Assembly: GCF_000317515.1 (NCBI RefSeq) | Contig: NC_019738.1 | Coordinates: 3,064,001-3,128,000, forward strand | Direction: 5' to 3' | Source: Allocoleopsis franciscana PCC 7113 | GTDB lineage: Bacteria; Cyanobacteriota; Cyanobacteriia; Cyanobacteriales; Coleofasciculaceae | Length of the DNA: 64,000 nucleotides | Shown: positions 18,416 to 27,145 of the stretch, one piece after another | Numbering within the stretch: the first letter of the stretch is position 1 | Layout of the letters: every line of letters starts with the position of its first letter | Notes under the pieces: generated by a model | What the model was told of the DNA's origin: nothing | What the model saw: only the letters and a program-made list of their open reading frames with translations | Databases searched by the model: none | Program-made: the position numbers and the translations under genes

Positions 18416-20173
18416 ATGAAAACTCTCTGGAACACCTTGCTCATCTCAATCGGTCTGTTATTACCAAACTCAACCGTCGTTGTTTTAGCGCAGTCTCTGA
18501 GCAAGACAATTGAGGAACCAGTAGCAATCGCATCCACAGGTATTGTTGTAGCCGAAAAGCTGTCTCCTGCCCAGCCTCCGCCCACCCTTGTGGTTCCTGT
18601 GCTGGAAACCACACCGGAAACTCGCCCCGCAGGAACAGCAGTGGAGAGTTCAGGCGAGAGTCCAGAAACCCCTGTCATTCCCAACACCACTCCTAACTCC
18701 ACACCTGTCGCACCAACCGCCGAGGAAACGCCAGCATCTACCCAAACGGAGAGTTCCGAAGACAAATCCAGTACTGAAGAATCTGCCGATGCCCAAGCAC
18801 CAGAACTCAGTCCGGAAGAACTCGCACGCCAGGAAAAGCTCATCCAAGCCGATCAATTGTTTATGAATGGGCAGGTGAGTGCCGCCCAGAAATTGTATCG
18901 TGCCGCTAAAGAACCTTTTCCCACAGGCGAACTAGCCGAGGAAACAGCGCAACCTGAGCCGATTTACGACGCTGCCCAGTTACCCGCTGCTGGTGCGGTG
19001 TACTGGCGCATGTCTGGAGAGGGGTTAGAACAAAAGCTGAAAACCAAGATTTTTGTGCCCCTGGAGTCTTTAGTTGAGCGGTTTCCGCAATTTATTCCTG
19101 GGCATTTGCGCTACGCCCAAGCCCTGAAAGAGTATGAGCAGTCAGAAAAAGCGTTACAAGTCTTAGAGCGAGCCAGTTCTCTGTATCCCAAAGAACCGGA
19201 GTTACTCAAAGCGACAATTACCGCTATGGGTGAACAGAAGAAGTGGCTGGAGGCATCCCTGACGGCGAGACAATTTGCCTTACTGTATCCAGATCATCCC
19301 CAAAGTAACGAGTTTTCTCAGTTGGCGGATGAAAATCTAGAGCGATATCGCAATTATATGCGTCGGGAGTTACGCGGAAATGCGATCGCCAATGCCATCA
19401 CAGGTGCACTGGGCCTTGTGTTCACGGGCAATTTGTTTGGCCCCATTTCCGCGATTGACTCGACAGTCATGTTGCTACGTGGAGAATCAGCGGTGGGAGA
19501 ATCGGTTGCTAACCAAGCTAAACGGCAACTGCCCCTAATGGAAGACGAAGAAGTTCTCAACTACGTGCGTGAGGTAGGGAATAAACTCACCTTAGTAGCA
19601 GGAAGGAAGGATTTTGAATACGAGTTTCATGTAGTGATGGATGATCGGCTCAATGCTTTTGCCTTGCCGGGAGGTAAGGTATTTGTTAACGCGGGTACTA
19701 TCTTGAAAACCCGCTCTGAGGCGGAATTAGCGGGATTATTAGCCCACGAGTTAGCTCATGCCGTGTTGTCTCATGGTTTTCAGTTGGTGACTCAAGGCAA
19801 CCTGATAGCCAACATTACGCAATATATCCCTTTAGGCGGCACGGCGGCGAATCTCATCGTCCTCGACTATAGCCGGGATATGGAACGTCAGGCGGATGCC
19901 CTCGGCACACGCATTCTAGCAGCGAGTGGCTATGCTGCTGATGGATTGCATAACCTGATGGGAACACTGGAGAAGGAAGAACGCGATCGCCCTTTGTTTG
20001 CATGGCTTTCCACTCACCCTGATACGAGGGAAAGAACTCGCAATATCGAAACGTTGATTCAGCGCAATGGCTACAATCGCTATACCTACGAGGGAGTATC
20101 GCGACACGTCGAAATTCAAAAACGAGTTGCACAACTTCTTAAAGAGTACAAAGAGCGCGAGAAGAAAAATTGA
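18416..20173 (+). CDS. secreted M48-family zinc metalloprotease with TPR region
   Basis: The protein starts with a signal peptide (MKTLWNTLLISIGLLLPNS, cleavage likely near the ALA at 25). A long Pro/Thr/Glu/Ser-rich low-complexity linker follows (about 40-145), then a TPR-like helical region (about 150-310), and a peptidase M48 domain (about 360-550). The zinc motif is HELAH at 444-448, with the third ligand expected in the DMERQADALG segment near 487. It resembles periplasmic BepA/YfgC-type proteases, but the TPRs lie before rather than after the catalytic domain. A role in envelope protein quality control is inferred from the family. Length (585) is inflated by the linker. It converges with the stress-protein gene across a terminator hairpin. 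Confidence 0.88.
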   Translation: MKTLWNTLLISIGLLLPNSTVVVLAQSLSKTIEEPVAIASTGIVVAEKLSPAQPPPTLVVPVLETTPETRPAGTAVESSGESPETPVIPNTTPNSTPVAPTAEETPASTQTESSEDKSSTEESADAQAPELSPEELARQEKLIQADQLFMNGQVSAAQKLYRAAKEPFPTGELAEETAQPEPIYDAAQLPAAGAVYWRMSGEGLEQKLKTKIFVPLESLVERFPQFIPGHLRYAQALKEYEQSEKALQVLERASSLYPKEPELLKATITAMGEQKKWLEASLTARQFALLYPDHPQSNEFSQLADENLERYRNYMRRELRGNAIANAITGALGLVFTGNLFGPISAIDSTVMLLRGESAVGESVANQAKRQLPLMEDEEVLNYVREVGNKLTLVAGRKDFEYEFHVVMDDRLNAFALPGGKVFVNAGTILKTRSEAELAGLLAHELAHAVLSHGFQLVTQGNLIANITQYIPLGGTAANLIVLDYSRDMERQADALGTRILAASGYAADGLHNLMGTLEKEERDRPLFAWLSTHPDTRERTRNIETLIQRNGYNRYTYEGVSRHVEIQKRVAQLLKEYKEREKKN

Positions 20174-20226
20174 TGTTTGATGCTATTTCCGGTTCTCCTT
20201 CTCCCACAATTTACGCCAAATACAAA

Positions 20227-20254
20227 TAAGCACGAAAGAACTTATCCGTGCTTA
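20227..20254. terminator. hairpin between convergent genes
   Basis: An eight-base-pair stem (TAAGCACG and CGTGCTTA) with a 12-base loop lies between the M48 gene and the convergent stress-protein gene. It lacks a strong T-run, so terminator function is inferred from position. Confidence 0.5.
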
Positions 20255-20317
20255 CTTGACCCATATTTCTACTGAACCGAGGCTCTAGGAAGACAATGGC
20301 TGAAATAGCTGCCTACC

Positions 20318-21043
20318 TTATCGAACTTCTTTTCGCTCCTCAACGATAAAGACCTCTGGCTCGCCATCCCGATCTATGTCGCGAGTGTCAGTCAGCACTT
20401 CTCTCGTTACCACCCGTTCGCTCCTTGGAGCCGATTCAGCTTTGACCTCTGTTCGAGCAGGCTTCGCTTTTATAAGATCGGGAGCATCATAGATTCCGAA
20501 TTCATCAACATTATGCCTACGCATGATATCTCGGGCGCGATGAAGGTCATCTTCCGTTCCATTGACCATCAATAAATGTTCGCCACCTTTGACGCGCTCA
20601 TTGTACACCTTGGCTCTTTCTTCAGGAATGCCCAGACCAACCAAGCCGCCAATGATACCGCCGGCTGCCGCACCAATTCCAGCCCCTGCCAGAGTAGAGG
20701 CAAAAGCAGGGATTCCTACTCCTGCTGCCAATAGTGGACCAACACCAGGAATAGCTAATACACCGACACCGACTAAGAAACCGCCAACACCACCCAAGAT
20801 AGTACCAGCCGTTGCGCCTGCCGCCGCTCCTTCCTTGGCTTCGTTTCCGTGTTTCTCTGTGACTTCCTTCGCGCCCTCGATATCCTCGATATGCCGCGTT
20901 ATTAAGGAGACTCTCTCCATATCAAAAGCCGACTTCTTGAGGTCACGAAGTGTTGCTTCAAGGTCTTCGTGCTGTTTGAAAACACCTACAGCACGTTTGT
21001 CGTAACCGTGTACATTAACAAACTTTTCGTTTTCGTTTCGCAT
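20318..21043 (-). CDS. general stress protein-like, glycine-zipper membrane protein
   Basis: The 241-residue product has a short N-terminal alpha/beta domain (about 8-60) with AVGVFKQHEDLEATLRDLKK and VSLITRH. This is the YflT/GSP17M-like fold often annotated 'general stress protein'. A long Gly/Ala-rich stretch follows (about 72-150) with repeated AGATAG, GGVGGFLVG and AAAGGIIGGLVG, i.e. glycine-zipper helices that could insert into a membrane. The C-terminal part repeats a small alpha/beta unit (GGEHLLMVNG, AREIMRRHNVDEFGIYD-like) and ends in a charged tail with DIDRDGEPEVFIVEE. The role is probably in stress tolerance, by family only; no mechanism is established. Confidence 0.7.
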   Translation of the reverse strand: MRNENEKFVNVHGYDKRAVGVFKQHEDLEATLRDLKKSAFDMERVSLITRHIEDIEGAKEVTEKHGNEAKEGAAAGATAGTILGGVGGFLVGVGVLAIPGVGPLLAAGVGIPAFASTLAGAGIGAAAGGIIGGLVGLGIPEERAKVYNERVKGGEHLLMVNGTEDDLHRARDIMRRHNVDEFGIYDAPDLIKAKPARTEVKAESAPRSERVVTREVLTDTRDIDRDGEPEVFIVEERKEVR

Positions 21044-21135
21044 GATTTTTTTCCTTTGATTTAGTTCAACAACTTAAGGGATGGTTAACCTTTTCTCTTT
21101 ACTGAATTTGAAAAATTTGGGTTGTCATGAAGTAG

Positions 21136-21969
21136 CTACTTGGTCTCTACGGCAGACGGATAAACGCGGTCGGCTACAATGACAGGTCGATTGGTGTATC
21201 TAGCCAAAAACTCTTTGGTTTTATTGGCATCCCAGCCTAGATTAGCTGTTTGTAACACTTGGGCATCAGGCTGACGCGCTACGCCAGTCACTACGACATA
21301 TTCACCTTCTTGAATTGGACCGCCTTGAAGATTGCGATCAACGCCAACAACCATTATTCCGATATCATCAACCCAACCATCTTCAAATACAGCGAACCCA
21401 TTGGTCGTGTTTGGTAATTTTCTGACCTTACCCTTGATGGCAATTTCCTTATTAAAGTAGCCTGCGGGAGCTTTATAGAGGTTTTCGGGAGTAGGAGCAA
21501 GCGCTAGAGATTGGGCAACAATAGCAGGTTGATTTTCGTAATCTACATAGAGATTCGGTTCTAAACCCAGATTATATTTCTTGTCGATGTCGGCAACTCT
21601 CAACTGCTCAACTTGACCTGTTGCTTGAACGGGTACATTTGCACCAGGCAATGTAAAGGTAGCGCCACTAGCATTAATCACTAAAATGGGTTTCCCATCC
21701 GGTGGCGTCATCACAAAGCCGCTCTTTCCCACTGCTTTTGTGACTGTGCTTCTCACTGTTACCATTTTTCCCAGGGAATTTGCAGCATCGCCTGACAGTT
21801 GTGAAACTTCATTAGCCGTAACGTTAGTTTTTTCCTGCTGGATCTCCTCGTTACGGGTAAGATTAGTGCAACTGGGAAGCAATAAAGTGGATAGTCCAAG
21901 AGCGATCGCTCCCAGGTAAGCCCCTGTTCTTTTGTTCTCGTAGAGGAACGAGTAAACTTGATTCGGCAT
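21136..21969 (-). CDS. exported lipoprotein with two OB-like repeats, unknown
   Basis: The ATG at 21969 is chosen (277 residues), since the longer frame starts at a TTG without a better ribosome site. A basic N-terminus (NKRTGAY) and hydrophobic segment end in a lipobox LLLPSC with C34, so the protein is probably lipid-anchored. The mature part contains two similar beta-rich units: GKMVTVRSTVTKAVGKSGFVM around residue 80, and KEIAIKGKVRKLPNTTNGFAVFED around 175. Both look like OB-fold nucleic-acid- or ligand-binding-like modules of unknown partner. No catalytic motif is seen. It lies 92 bp downstream of the stress-protein gene's start, on the same strand but read before that gene, so the two may be co-transcribed. 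Confidence 0.6.
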   Translation of the reverse strand: MPNQVYSFLYENKRTGAYLGAIALGLSTLLLPSCTNLTRNEEIQQEKTNVTANEVSQLSGDAANSLGKMVTVRSTVTKAVGKSGFVMTPPDGKPILVINASGATFTLPGANVPVQATGQVEQLRVADIDKKYNLGLEPNLYVDYENQPAIVAQSLALAPTPENLYKAPAGYFNKEIAIKGKVRKLPNTTNGFAVFEDGWVDDIGIMVVGVDRNLQGGPIQEGEYVVVTGVARQPDAQVLQTANLGWDANKTKEFLARYTNRPVIVADRVYPSAVETK

Positions 21970-21987
21970 GATTCTCTTCGTACTCAA

Positions 21988-22417
21988 CTAAAATCCTTAC
22001 AGGTTAATTTCGTCAAGAAATTAACGCTTTGCATCTATCTAGGTGATGCAAGGTAAGTTATATTGGAACCTCTGCACAACAATCATTGAGACGGCTAATC
22101 AGGCAACTTGATTTACTTTTTCTACCTATTCACTTCACAACAAAAGCTAATGCTTTTTTCCAAGTATCAACCTCAGCCATCCAAATTCTATATCGTTGCG
22201 ACTTGGAAGGTACTGTTTCGAGATTATGTTGGTTCTACTAAATTTAACTCTATCTGTGGAGTGACTTTTTTTGCTCTAAGGACGGAGTGATCTATTCCCT
22301 CTTTCGTGAGGAAGAATTCTCCGCTCTCCCTAAAGAAGTAGTAATTTTACTTTAAAATTTTTTTGGGAAGTTCTTTAGAGAAGAGAAATTCCAAATATCA
22401 ATTGGAGGAGATGAGTA
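21988..22417. other. intergenic region, nothing recognised
   Basis: AT-rich sequence between divergent genes. A 60-codon open plus-strand frame at 22108-22290 has no protein-like character or ribosome site. The last 20 bases hold the TTGGAGGAGATGAG ribosome site of the methyltransferase gene. Confidence 0.4.
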
Positions 22418-23083
22418 ATGGAACGAGTTACTGAACCGGAAGTCATGGATAGTGTACAAGAAGCAATTGAGTATGATGCCATGGATTTCTTGGAGGTTAA
22501 TACAGCTTTTGCCGAACTGGCTGTTGAACTGGGGCCACAAGAGGGGCTGATTCTTGATGCCGGGACTGGCACTGCCCGAATTCCCATTCTCATGAGCCAA
22601 AAGCGTCCCCAGTGGCAGATTATTGGGATTGATCTGGCACAATCCATGCTGGATATTGGGCAAAAGAATGTTGAGCAATCTGGTTTGCAACAACAAATTC
22701 AATTGGAATGGGTGGACGCGAAGCAGCTACCTTATCCCAATGAACACTTTGATATGGTCGTCTCCAATAGCCTGATCCATCATCTGCCAAACCCATTACC
22801 TTTTTTATTGGAACTCAAGCGAGTCCTCAAATCGAATGGAGCGATTCTTCTGCGGGATTTACTTCGACCGGATTCTCAGGAAACTTTAGAGGCGATCGTT
22901 AATCGAGTTGCGGCTGATTGCAATACTCATCAAACGCAGTTATTTCGTGATTCTCTTCACGCGGCTTTCACGCTAGATGAAGTGAATCAAATGATGGAAA
23001 CAGTGGGTCTGGAAGGTGTTAACGTTTATCAATCTTCTGATCGACATTGGACGGTTGAACTCAGATCTTGCACCACCCCCTAG
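22418..23083 (+). CDS. class I SAM-dependent methyltransferase
   Basis: The 221-residue protein shows the Rossmann methyltransferase motifs in order: ILDAGTGTARIPILM (about 45-59, glycine-rich motif I), IIGIDLAQSMLDIG (about 69-82, acidic residue for the ribose), DAKQLPYPNEHFDMVVSNSLIHH (motifs II-IV), and ILLRDLLRP after the fifth strand. The UbiE/COQ5-like pattern suggests a small-molecule substrate, but none is predictable. A strong GGAGGAG site stands ten bases before the ATG at 22418. It is a single gene with no linked pathway. Confidence 0.85.
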   Translation: MERVTEPEVMDSVQEAIEYDAMDFLEVNTAFAELAVELGPQEGLILDAGTGTARIPILMSQKRPQWQIIGIDLAQSMLDIGQKNVEQSGLQQQIQLEWVDAKQLPYPNEHFDMVVSNSLIHHLPNPLPFLLELKRVLKSNGAILLRDLLRPDSQETLEAIVNRVAADCNTHQTQLFRDSLHAAFTLDEVNQMMETVGLEGVNVYQSSDRHWTVELRSCTTP

Positions 23084-23107
23084 TGGTCTGTTTTCTTGCC
23101 TCGTAGG

Positions 23108-23203
23108 TGTCATTCTGAGCGCAACCAAGTGGAGGGAAGACTCCAGATTTTTCGTTGAGTCAGAGATGCCTTCACTCTGCGCGATCACTGTTCAGTATGA
23201 CAA
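23108..23203 (+). repeat. dispersed repeat with TGTCATTCTGA/TCAGTATGACA ends
   Basis: The ends TGTCATTCTGAGCG and TTCAGTATGACA form an imperfect terminal inverted repeat around about 70 bp. The left end and the interior GAAGACTCCAGATTTTTCG text match the common bacterial 'TGTCATTCTGAGCGAAG' interspersed element as I remember it. It is the only notable item in the 23084-23431 gap besides the ribosome site CAAGGAGAAACG. Confidence 0.5.
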
Positions 23204-23431
23204 ATTCGATACTTTGAAAACACACCCCAACCTCCCGGGTTAGAGAACTGGAAAAACATCTGACGAAATTGACCTCATAAAACTTAACAGTCTTGTTGCA
23301 TAAAAAAGAGAATATAACGTTGAGTAAATATTGAGTAGCGATCGCCTCCGATCTGCATACCTGCCCGCTACTCAGAACTAGATCTGATTAAACCAACTTG
23401 CATAAGTCAGTTTGCTCAAGGAGAAACGTCA

Positions 23432-26400
23432 ATGACGATCGCACCCATTGCCAAAGACTCTGCTGACGTTTTTGGGTACACAACGGCATTTGAGGAAGCG
23501 CTAAAAGAAATTGGGCAGATTTCACCGCAAGAATTTGCGAGACGATATACCAGCAAGGCTAAATATCTGCCTCAAATCAGCTTCGACCCAACAACTGCCG
23601 AGTTCTGGGACGATTTTCATAAGAAAGAAAAGTTTCGACTTAATGCAGAAGAACTGGCAATCTTTAAGAAAAACGGCTTCGTAGTTAGCGAACGGCTGGG
23701 AGGGCAGAATTTTGCCGATCTATTCTATCGTATCTACAGCCACGATCTGCCAGTGTTCGTTTCTGCCGATGCGCTGCTTCATGCTTGGCATCGTTCCTAC
23801 GATGCGATTCTCGAAGAACTAGAAGAGACTTACCTGTCTAGTTCGCTCTCTGAGATTCTTGAAGGTATGCAAAAGGGGATTCCTGATACTTGGAACCAGT
23901 ATGGCAGCGGGGTGCTGAGTGAGAGCGTGAAGGATGCTGACTACTTCCTTGCTGTAGCGCGTTCTCTGCTTGCAGATAAGACTCTCAAGACTTACTTAAA
24001 ACAGGATGCCCGCGTAGCCGAAACACTCGAAGCAATAAAAGGTCAGAAACTTCAAGAATTTGAGCTGTTTGGACGCGAGCGCAAGGTGGATTTTTCTCAA
24101 TTTAAAGTGTGCGGACATTATGAGAACTCCGAACTCCTGAAGCGATACTTCCGTGCCATGATGTGGTGCGGTAGAATTGACCTCCGCATTGCTGGTTCAT
24201 TGGACGAATCCTCACCGCGAGAACTCGGCGCAGCTGTAATTCTCTACGATCTCCTGAAACAATCCGGCAAATTTGAACAATGGCAGAAATTCGACCAATT
24301 GCTTCAGACCTTTGTGGGTCGAACTGATTCTATGACCTTTGCCCAACTGGGTGACATTTTAGACAAGGCTAAGATTAAATCCCCAACAGATGTCAAGAAT
24401 TGGGGAGTGCTATTGCAACTGGAAGCTGACATTTTGGCAAGTAAAATCGGCGTTCAGCACATTCGCAGTCACTCCTACGTTTCCCCATTTGGACTGGAAA
24501 AGATTAAACTGCCGAGATCGTTCACTATCCTGGGTCAAAAGTTTGTGGTAGATAGCTGGGTCACATCTAAAGTTGTATTCGACGATATAGAGTGGGATGG
24601 ACAGAAAGTACAGCGTCGTGTTCCTACCTGTCTAGATGTCGCTTTTGCTGCTTTAGGGAATGACCAGGTGGTGCCAGAACTCGTGGCACGCATGACTGAC
24701 AAAGCAGGACGACCGTTCAGAGATGGATTCAACTATCAGCACAACTTAGCAGCAGTTAAGAGTGTAATTGATGAGCAAAATCCAGCCGTCTGGGAAGAGA
24801 ACATTTATATGAGCTGGCTTGCTACCTTGCGCGAACTCTCTGCACCCACTACAGACCGCAAGTATCCTGAAGCCATGAGTACCCGTGGATGGGCAATGAA
24901 GACACTTAATACGCAATTGGCTTCGTGGACACAATTGCGTCACGACACAATCCTTTATGTCAAACAGTCCTACACCTCTAGTATCTCTTGTTACTACCCA
25001 GCGGGTTTCGTGGAACCAAAGGTCGAATTCTGGAAGCGCTTTGAGAAAATGGCGTTGCTAGCTGCTGATCTGATAGAGAAAATTCCTTTCTCAGAGCGTT
25101 TAGTTAAGGCATCTGACGGATGGGGCAATAAAATAAAGTTTCCACTCCAATACGTACAGGAAAGACAAACTACGTTCTTCAAAAACTTCGCCGAGAAGTT
25201 ATCTATCCTCAAAGGGATTGCGGTGAAGCAAGTTGCACAGGAGAAATTCACTGAAGCGGAAACCGAATTTTTGAGGAAGATTGTCGAGATAATCGGTCAC
25301 GGGTCCATGCAACCAACATACAGCGGTTGGTATTTTGGTCTTTTCTATAAGGGTCATGAGGATTCTAAAAAACAGGATGCAATTGTTGCCGATGTACACA
25401 CAAATGTGCCTGCACCAGGAGATCCAGGCTGTGTGCTTCACCAGGGTGTGGGTAATGTCGATCTGCTGATGATTGCCGTGGACAATGGTGAGAACAAGAT
25501 GGTCTATGCAGGCCCCGTTCTGAGTCACTATGAGTTTGAGATGCCAGGAGTCTCACGCCTATCAGATTCTGAATGGCTCAATAATCTTAAAATTGCTAAG
25601 GTTCCACCCCGACCGAACTGGACGAACAGCTATCTTGCACCTAAAGAAATTTTTCAGCTCACCAATCAAACAAGCCTAAACCTTGCTGGTAAGCAACTAA
25701 CGGAGCTTCCAAAAGAAATCGGCAATCTTACCGATCTGACATGGCTATACCTCAACCGTAATCAACTAGCGACGCTGCCACCGGAAATCGGTAATCTCAT
25801 TAATCTGAGAGTGCTATCCCTTGAGAATAATAGACTGACAAAGCTACCAAAAGAAATTGGCAATCTCTCCCATTTGAGAGGACTATACCTTAGTGGGAAC
25901 TATCAACTGAAGGTGCTGCCAAAAAAAATCAGTAATCTCACCAATTTAACACAGCTAAACCTCAGCTCTAATCAACTGAAGGTGCTGCCGAAAGAAATCG
26001 GCAATCTCACCAATTTAACACAGCTAAACCTCAGCTCTAATCAACTGAAGGTGCTGCCAAAAGAAATCGGCAATCTCACCAACTTGACGCTGTTAGACCT
26101 CAACGGCAATCAACTGACGGAACTGCCACCGGAAATCGGCAATCTTACCAATCTGGAAGTGCTATACCTCAGCCGCAATCAACTGACAGCCTTGCCAAAA
26201 GAAATCGGCAATCTCACTAATTTGACCGAGCTAGACCTCAGTGAAAACGAAAATGTGCTGCCAGCAGAAATTGGCAATCTTACTAATCTAAGAAGGCTAT
26301 ACCTCAATCGCAAGCAACTGACAGTGCTGGTACCGGAAATTGGGAATCTTACCAATCTGAAAACGCTATCCCTAAAAGATAATCAACTGATAGCGCTACC

Positions 26401-26812
26401 CCCTGAAATTGGCAAGCTTACTCAGCTAAAATGGTTAGATATAAACAAAAATCAACTGAGGCAACTGCCACCCGAAATTGGGAATCTTACTAATCTGACA
26501 GAGCTATACCTCTACGACAACCAACTGACAGCGCTGCCAAAGGAAATTGGCAACCTCACCAATTTGACAAAGCTCCACCTTTACAAAAATAAACTGATGG
26601 CGCTGCCCCCCGAAATGGGAAGACTAACCAACCTGATAGAGCTATACCTCGACTACAATCAACTGACAGCGCTACCACCGGAAATTGGTAATCTCACCAA
26701 TCTGACACAGCTAAGTTTCTACAATAACCAACTGATTTCACCGTCGCCTGAGATTGTCAAGCAAGGAACGCAGGCAATTTTGGCATATCTTCGAGAGCAA
26801 TTAGTAGGATAG
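23432..26812 (+). CDS. DUF3160 protein fused to a C-terminal leucine-rich-repeat domain
   Basis: Residues 1 to about 745 form a large domain matching, as recognised by eye, the DUF3160 family. It includes VFVSADALLHAWHRSYDAIL, a YVSPFGLEKIKLPRSF-type block and GAVLSHYEF-like ends (here AGPVLSHYEFEMPG). Its function is unknown. Residues about 755-1115 are sixteen leucine-rich repeats of 23 residues, consensus L..L.L..NQLT.LP.EIGNLTN, as in ROCO/Shoc2-like bacterial LRRs. One repeat carries an extra residue and one is shortened. LRRs normally mediate protein binding. No signal peptide or membrane segment is seen. AAGGAGA before the ATG supports the start. The LRR part varies little at the DNA level between units, suggesting recent expansion. 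Confidence 0.85.
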   Translation: MTIAPIAKDSADVFGYTTAFEEALKEIGQISPQEFARRYTSKAKYLPQISFDPTTAEFWDDFHKKEKFRLNAEELAIFKKNGFVVSERLGGQNFADLFYRIYSHDLPVFVSADALLHAWHRSYDAILEELEETYLSSSLSEILEGMQKGIPDTWNQYGSGVLSESVKDADYFLAVARSLLADKTLKTYLKQDARVAETLEAIKGQKLQEFELFGRERKVDFSQFKVCGHYENSELLKRYFRAMMWCGRIDLRIAGSLDESSPRELGAAVILYDLLKQSGKFEQWQKFDQLLQTFVGRTDSMTFAQLGDILDKAKIKSPTDVKNWGVLLQLEADILASKIGVQHIRSHSYVSPFGLEKIKLPRSFTILGQKFVVDSWVTSKVVFDDIEWDGQKVQRRVPTCLDVAFAALGNDQVVPELVARMTDKAGRPFRDGFNYQHNLAAVKSVIDEQNPAVWEENIYMSWLATLRELSAPTTDRKYPEAMSTRGWAMKTLNTQLASWTQLRHDTILYVKQSYTSSISCYYPAGFVEPKVEFWKRFEKMALLAADLIEKIPFSERLVKASDGWGNKIKFPLQYVQERQTTFFKNFAEKLSILKGIAVKQVAQEKFTEAETEFLRKIVEIIGHGSMQPTYSGWYFGLFYKGHEDSKKQDAIVADVHTNVPAPGDPGCVLHQGVGNVDLLMIAVDNGENKMVYAGPVLSHYEFEMPGVSRLSDSEWLNNLKIAKVPPRPNWTNSYLAPKEIFQLTNQTSLNLAGKQLTELPKEIGNLTDLTWLYLNRNQLATLPPEIGNLINLRVLSLENNRLTKLPKEIGNLSHLRGLYLSGNYQLKVLPKKISNLTNLTQLNLSSNQLKVLPKEIGNLTNLTQLNLSSNQLKVLPKEIGNLTNLTLLDLNGNQLTELPPEIGNLTNLEVLYLSRNQLTALPKEIGNLTNLTELDLSENENVLPAEIGNLTNLRRLYLNRKQLTVLVPEIGNLTNLKTLSLKDNQLIALPPEIGKLTQLKWLDINKNQLRQLPPEIGNLTNLTELYLYDNQLTALPKEIGNLTNLTKLHLYKNKLMALPPEMGRLTNLIELYLDYNQLTALPPEIGNLTNLTQLSFYNNQLISPSPEIVKQGTQAILAYLREQLVG
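25942..26079 (+). repeat. near-identical 69-bp tandem duplication within the LRR region
   Basis: Two consecutive 69-base units starting CAATTTAACACAGCTAAACC at 25942 and 26011 differ at only a few positions and encode the same repeat peptide (LTQLNLSSNQLKVLPKEI...). The wider region about 25690-26760 is periodic at 69 bp. Confidence 0.8.
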
Positions 26813-26953
26813 CTAACGGCAGTAGAACGTATTGTGAGTACAAGTAACTAGCTCAGCCGAAGTACCCCCAATTCTCATTGAGGAAAAAATTGAGAATGAA
26901 AAAATGCATCTACTGTAGAGGAGGGGAACACTTCACTGGATGAGAGATATCGC

Positions 26954-27064
26954 ATGACCGGTCAAGAAGCCGGTACTGATGTCCAATCAGGTGCCGAACC
27001 GGAAGCACCTGGAGGTGAAGTCAAGGTGATTGGTGCTCCTAATCAAGGAACTGATTCTCGTTAA
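26954..27064 (+). CDS. possible 36-residue acidic peptide
   Basis: The frame starts at the ATG at 26954, begins MTGQEAGTDVQSGAEPEAPG and ends in a Gly/Asn/Ser-rich tail. It is low in hydrophobics and would be disordered. A strong terminator hairpin begins 18 bases after its stop, suggesting that a short transcript is made. The GAGGAGGGG purine run lies about 28 bases before the ATG, too far for a normal ribosome site. The locus could equally encode a small RNA. Confidence 0.3.
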   Translation: MTGQEAGTDVQSGAEPEAPGGEVKVIGAPNQGTDSR

Positions 27065-27081
27065 ACAGATTCTTGACCCAA

Positions 27082-27110
27082 GAAAGGGCGAACAAACCGT
27101 TCGCCCTTTC
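27082..27110. terminator. bidirectional terminator hairpin
   Basis: A perfect twelve-pair stem, GAAAGGGCGAAC with GTTCGCCCTTTC, encloses a five-base loop AAACC. It lies between the small open frame on the plus strand and the convergent putA 3' end, and could serve both. Confidence 0.7.
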
Positions 27111-27145
27111 AACTATTAATTCTCAGTTGATCAAACCCTTTACCT

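Noticed and set aside
25690-26760. Regularly spaced repeats resembling a CRISPR array
   Set aside because: The 69-bp period is in frame and encodes leucine-rich repeats, with no conserved repeat/variable spacer pattern and no cas genes.
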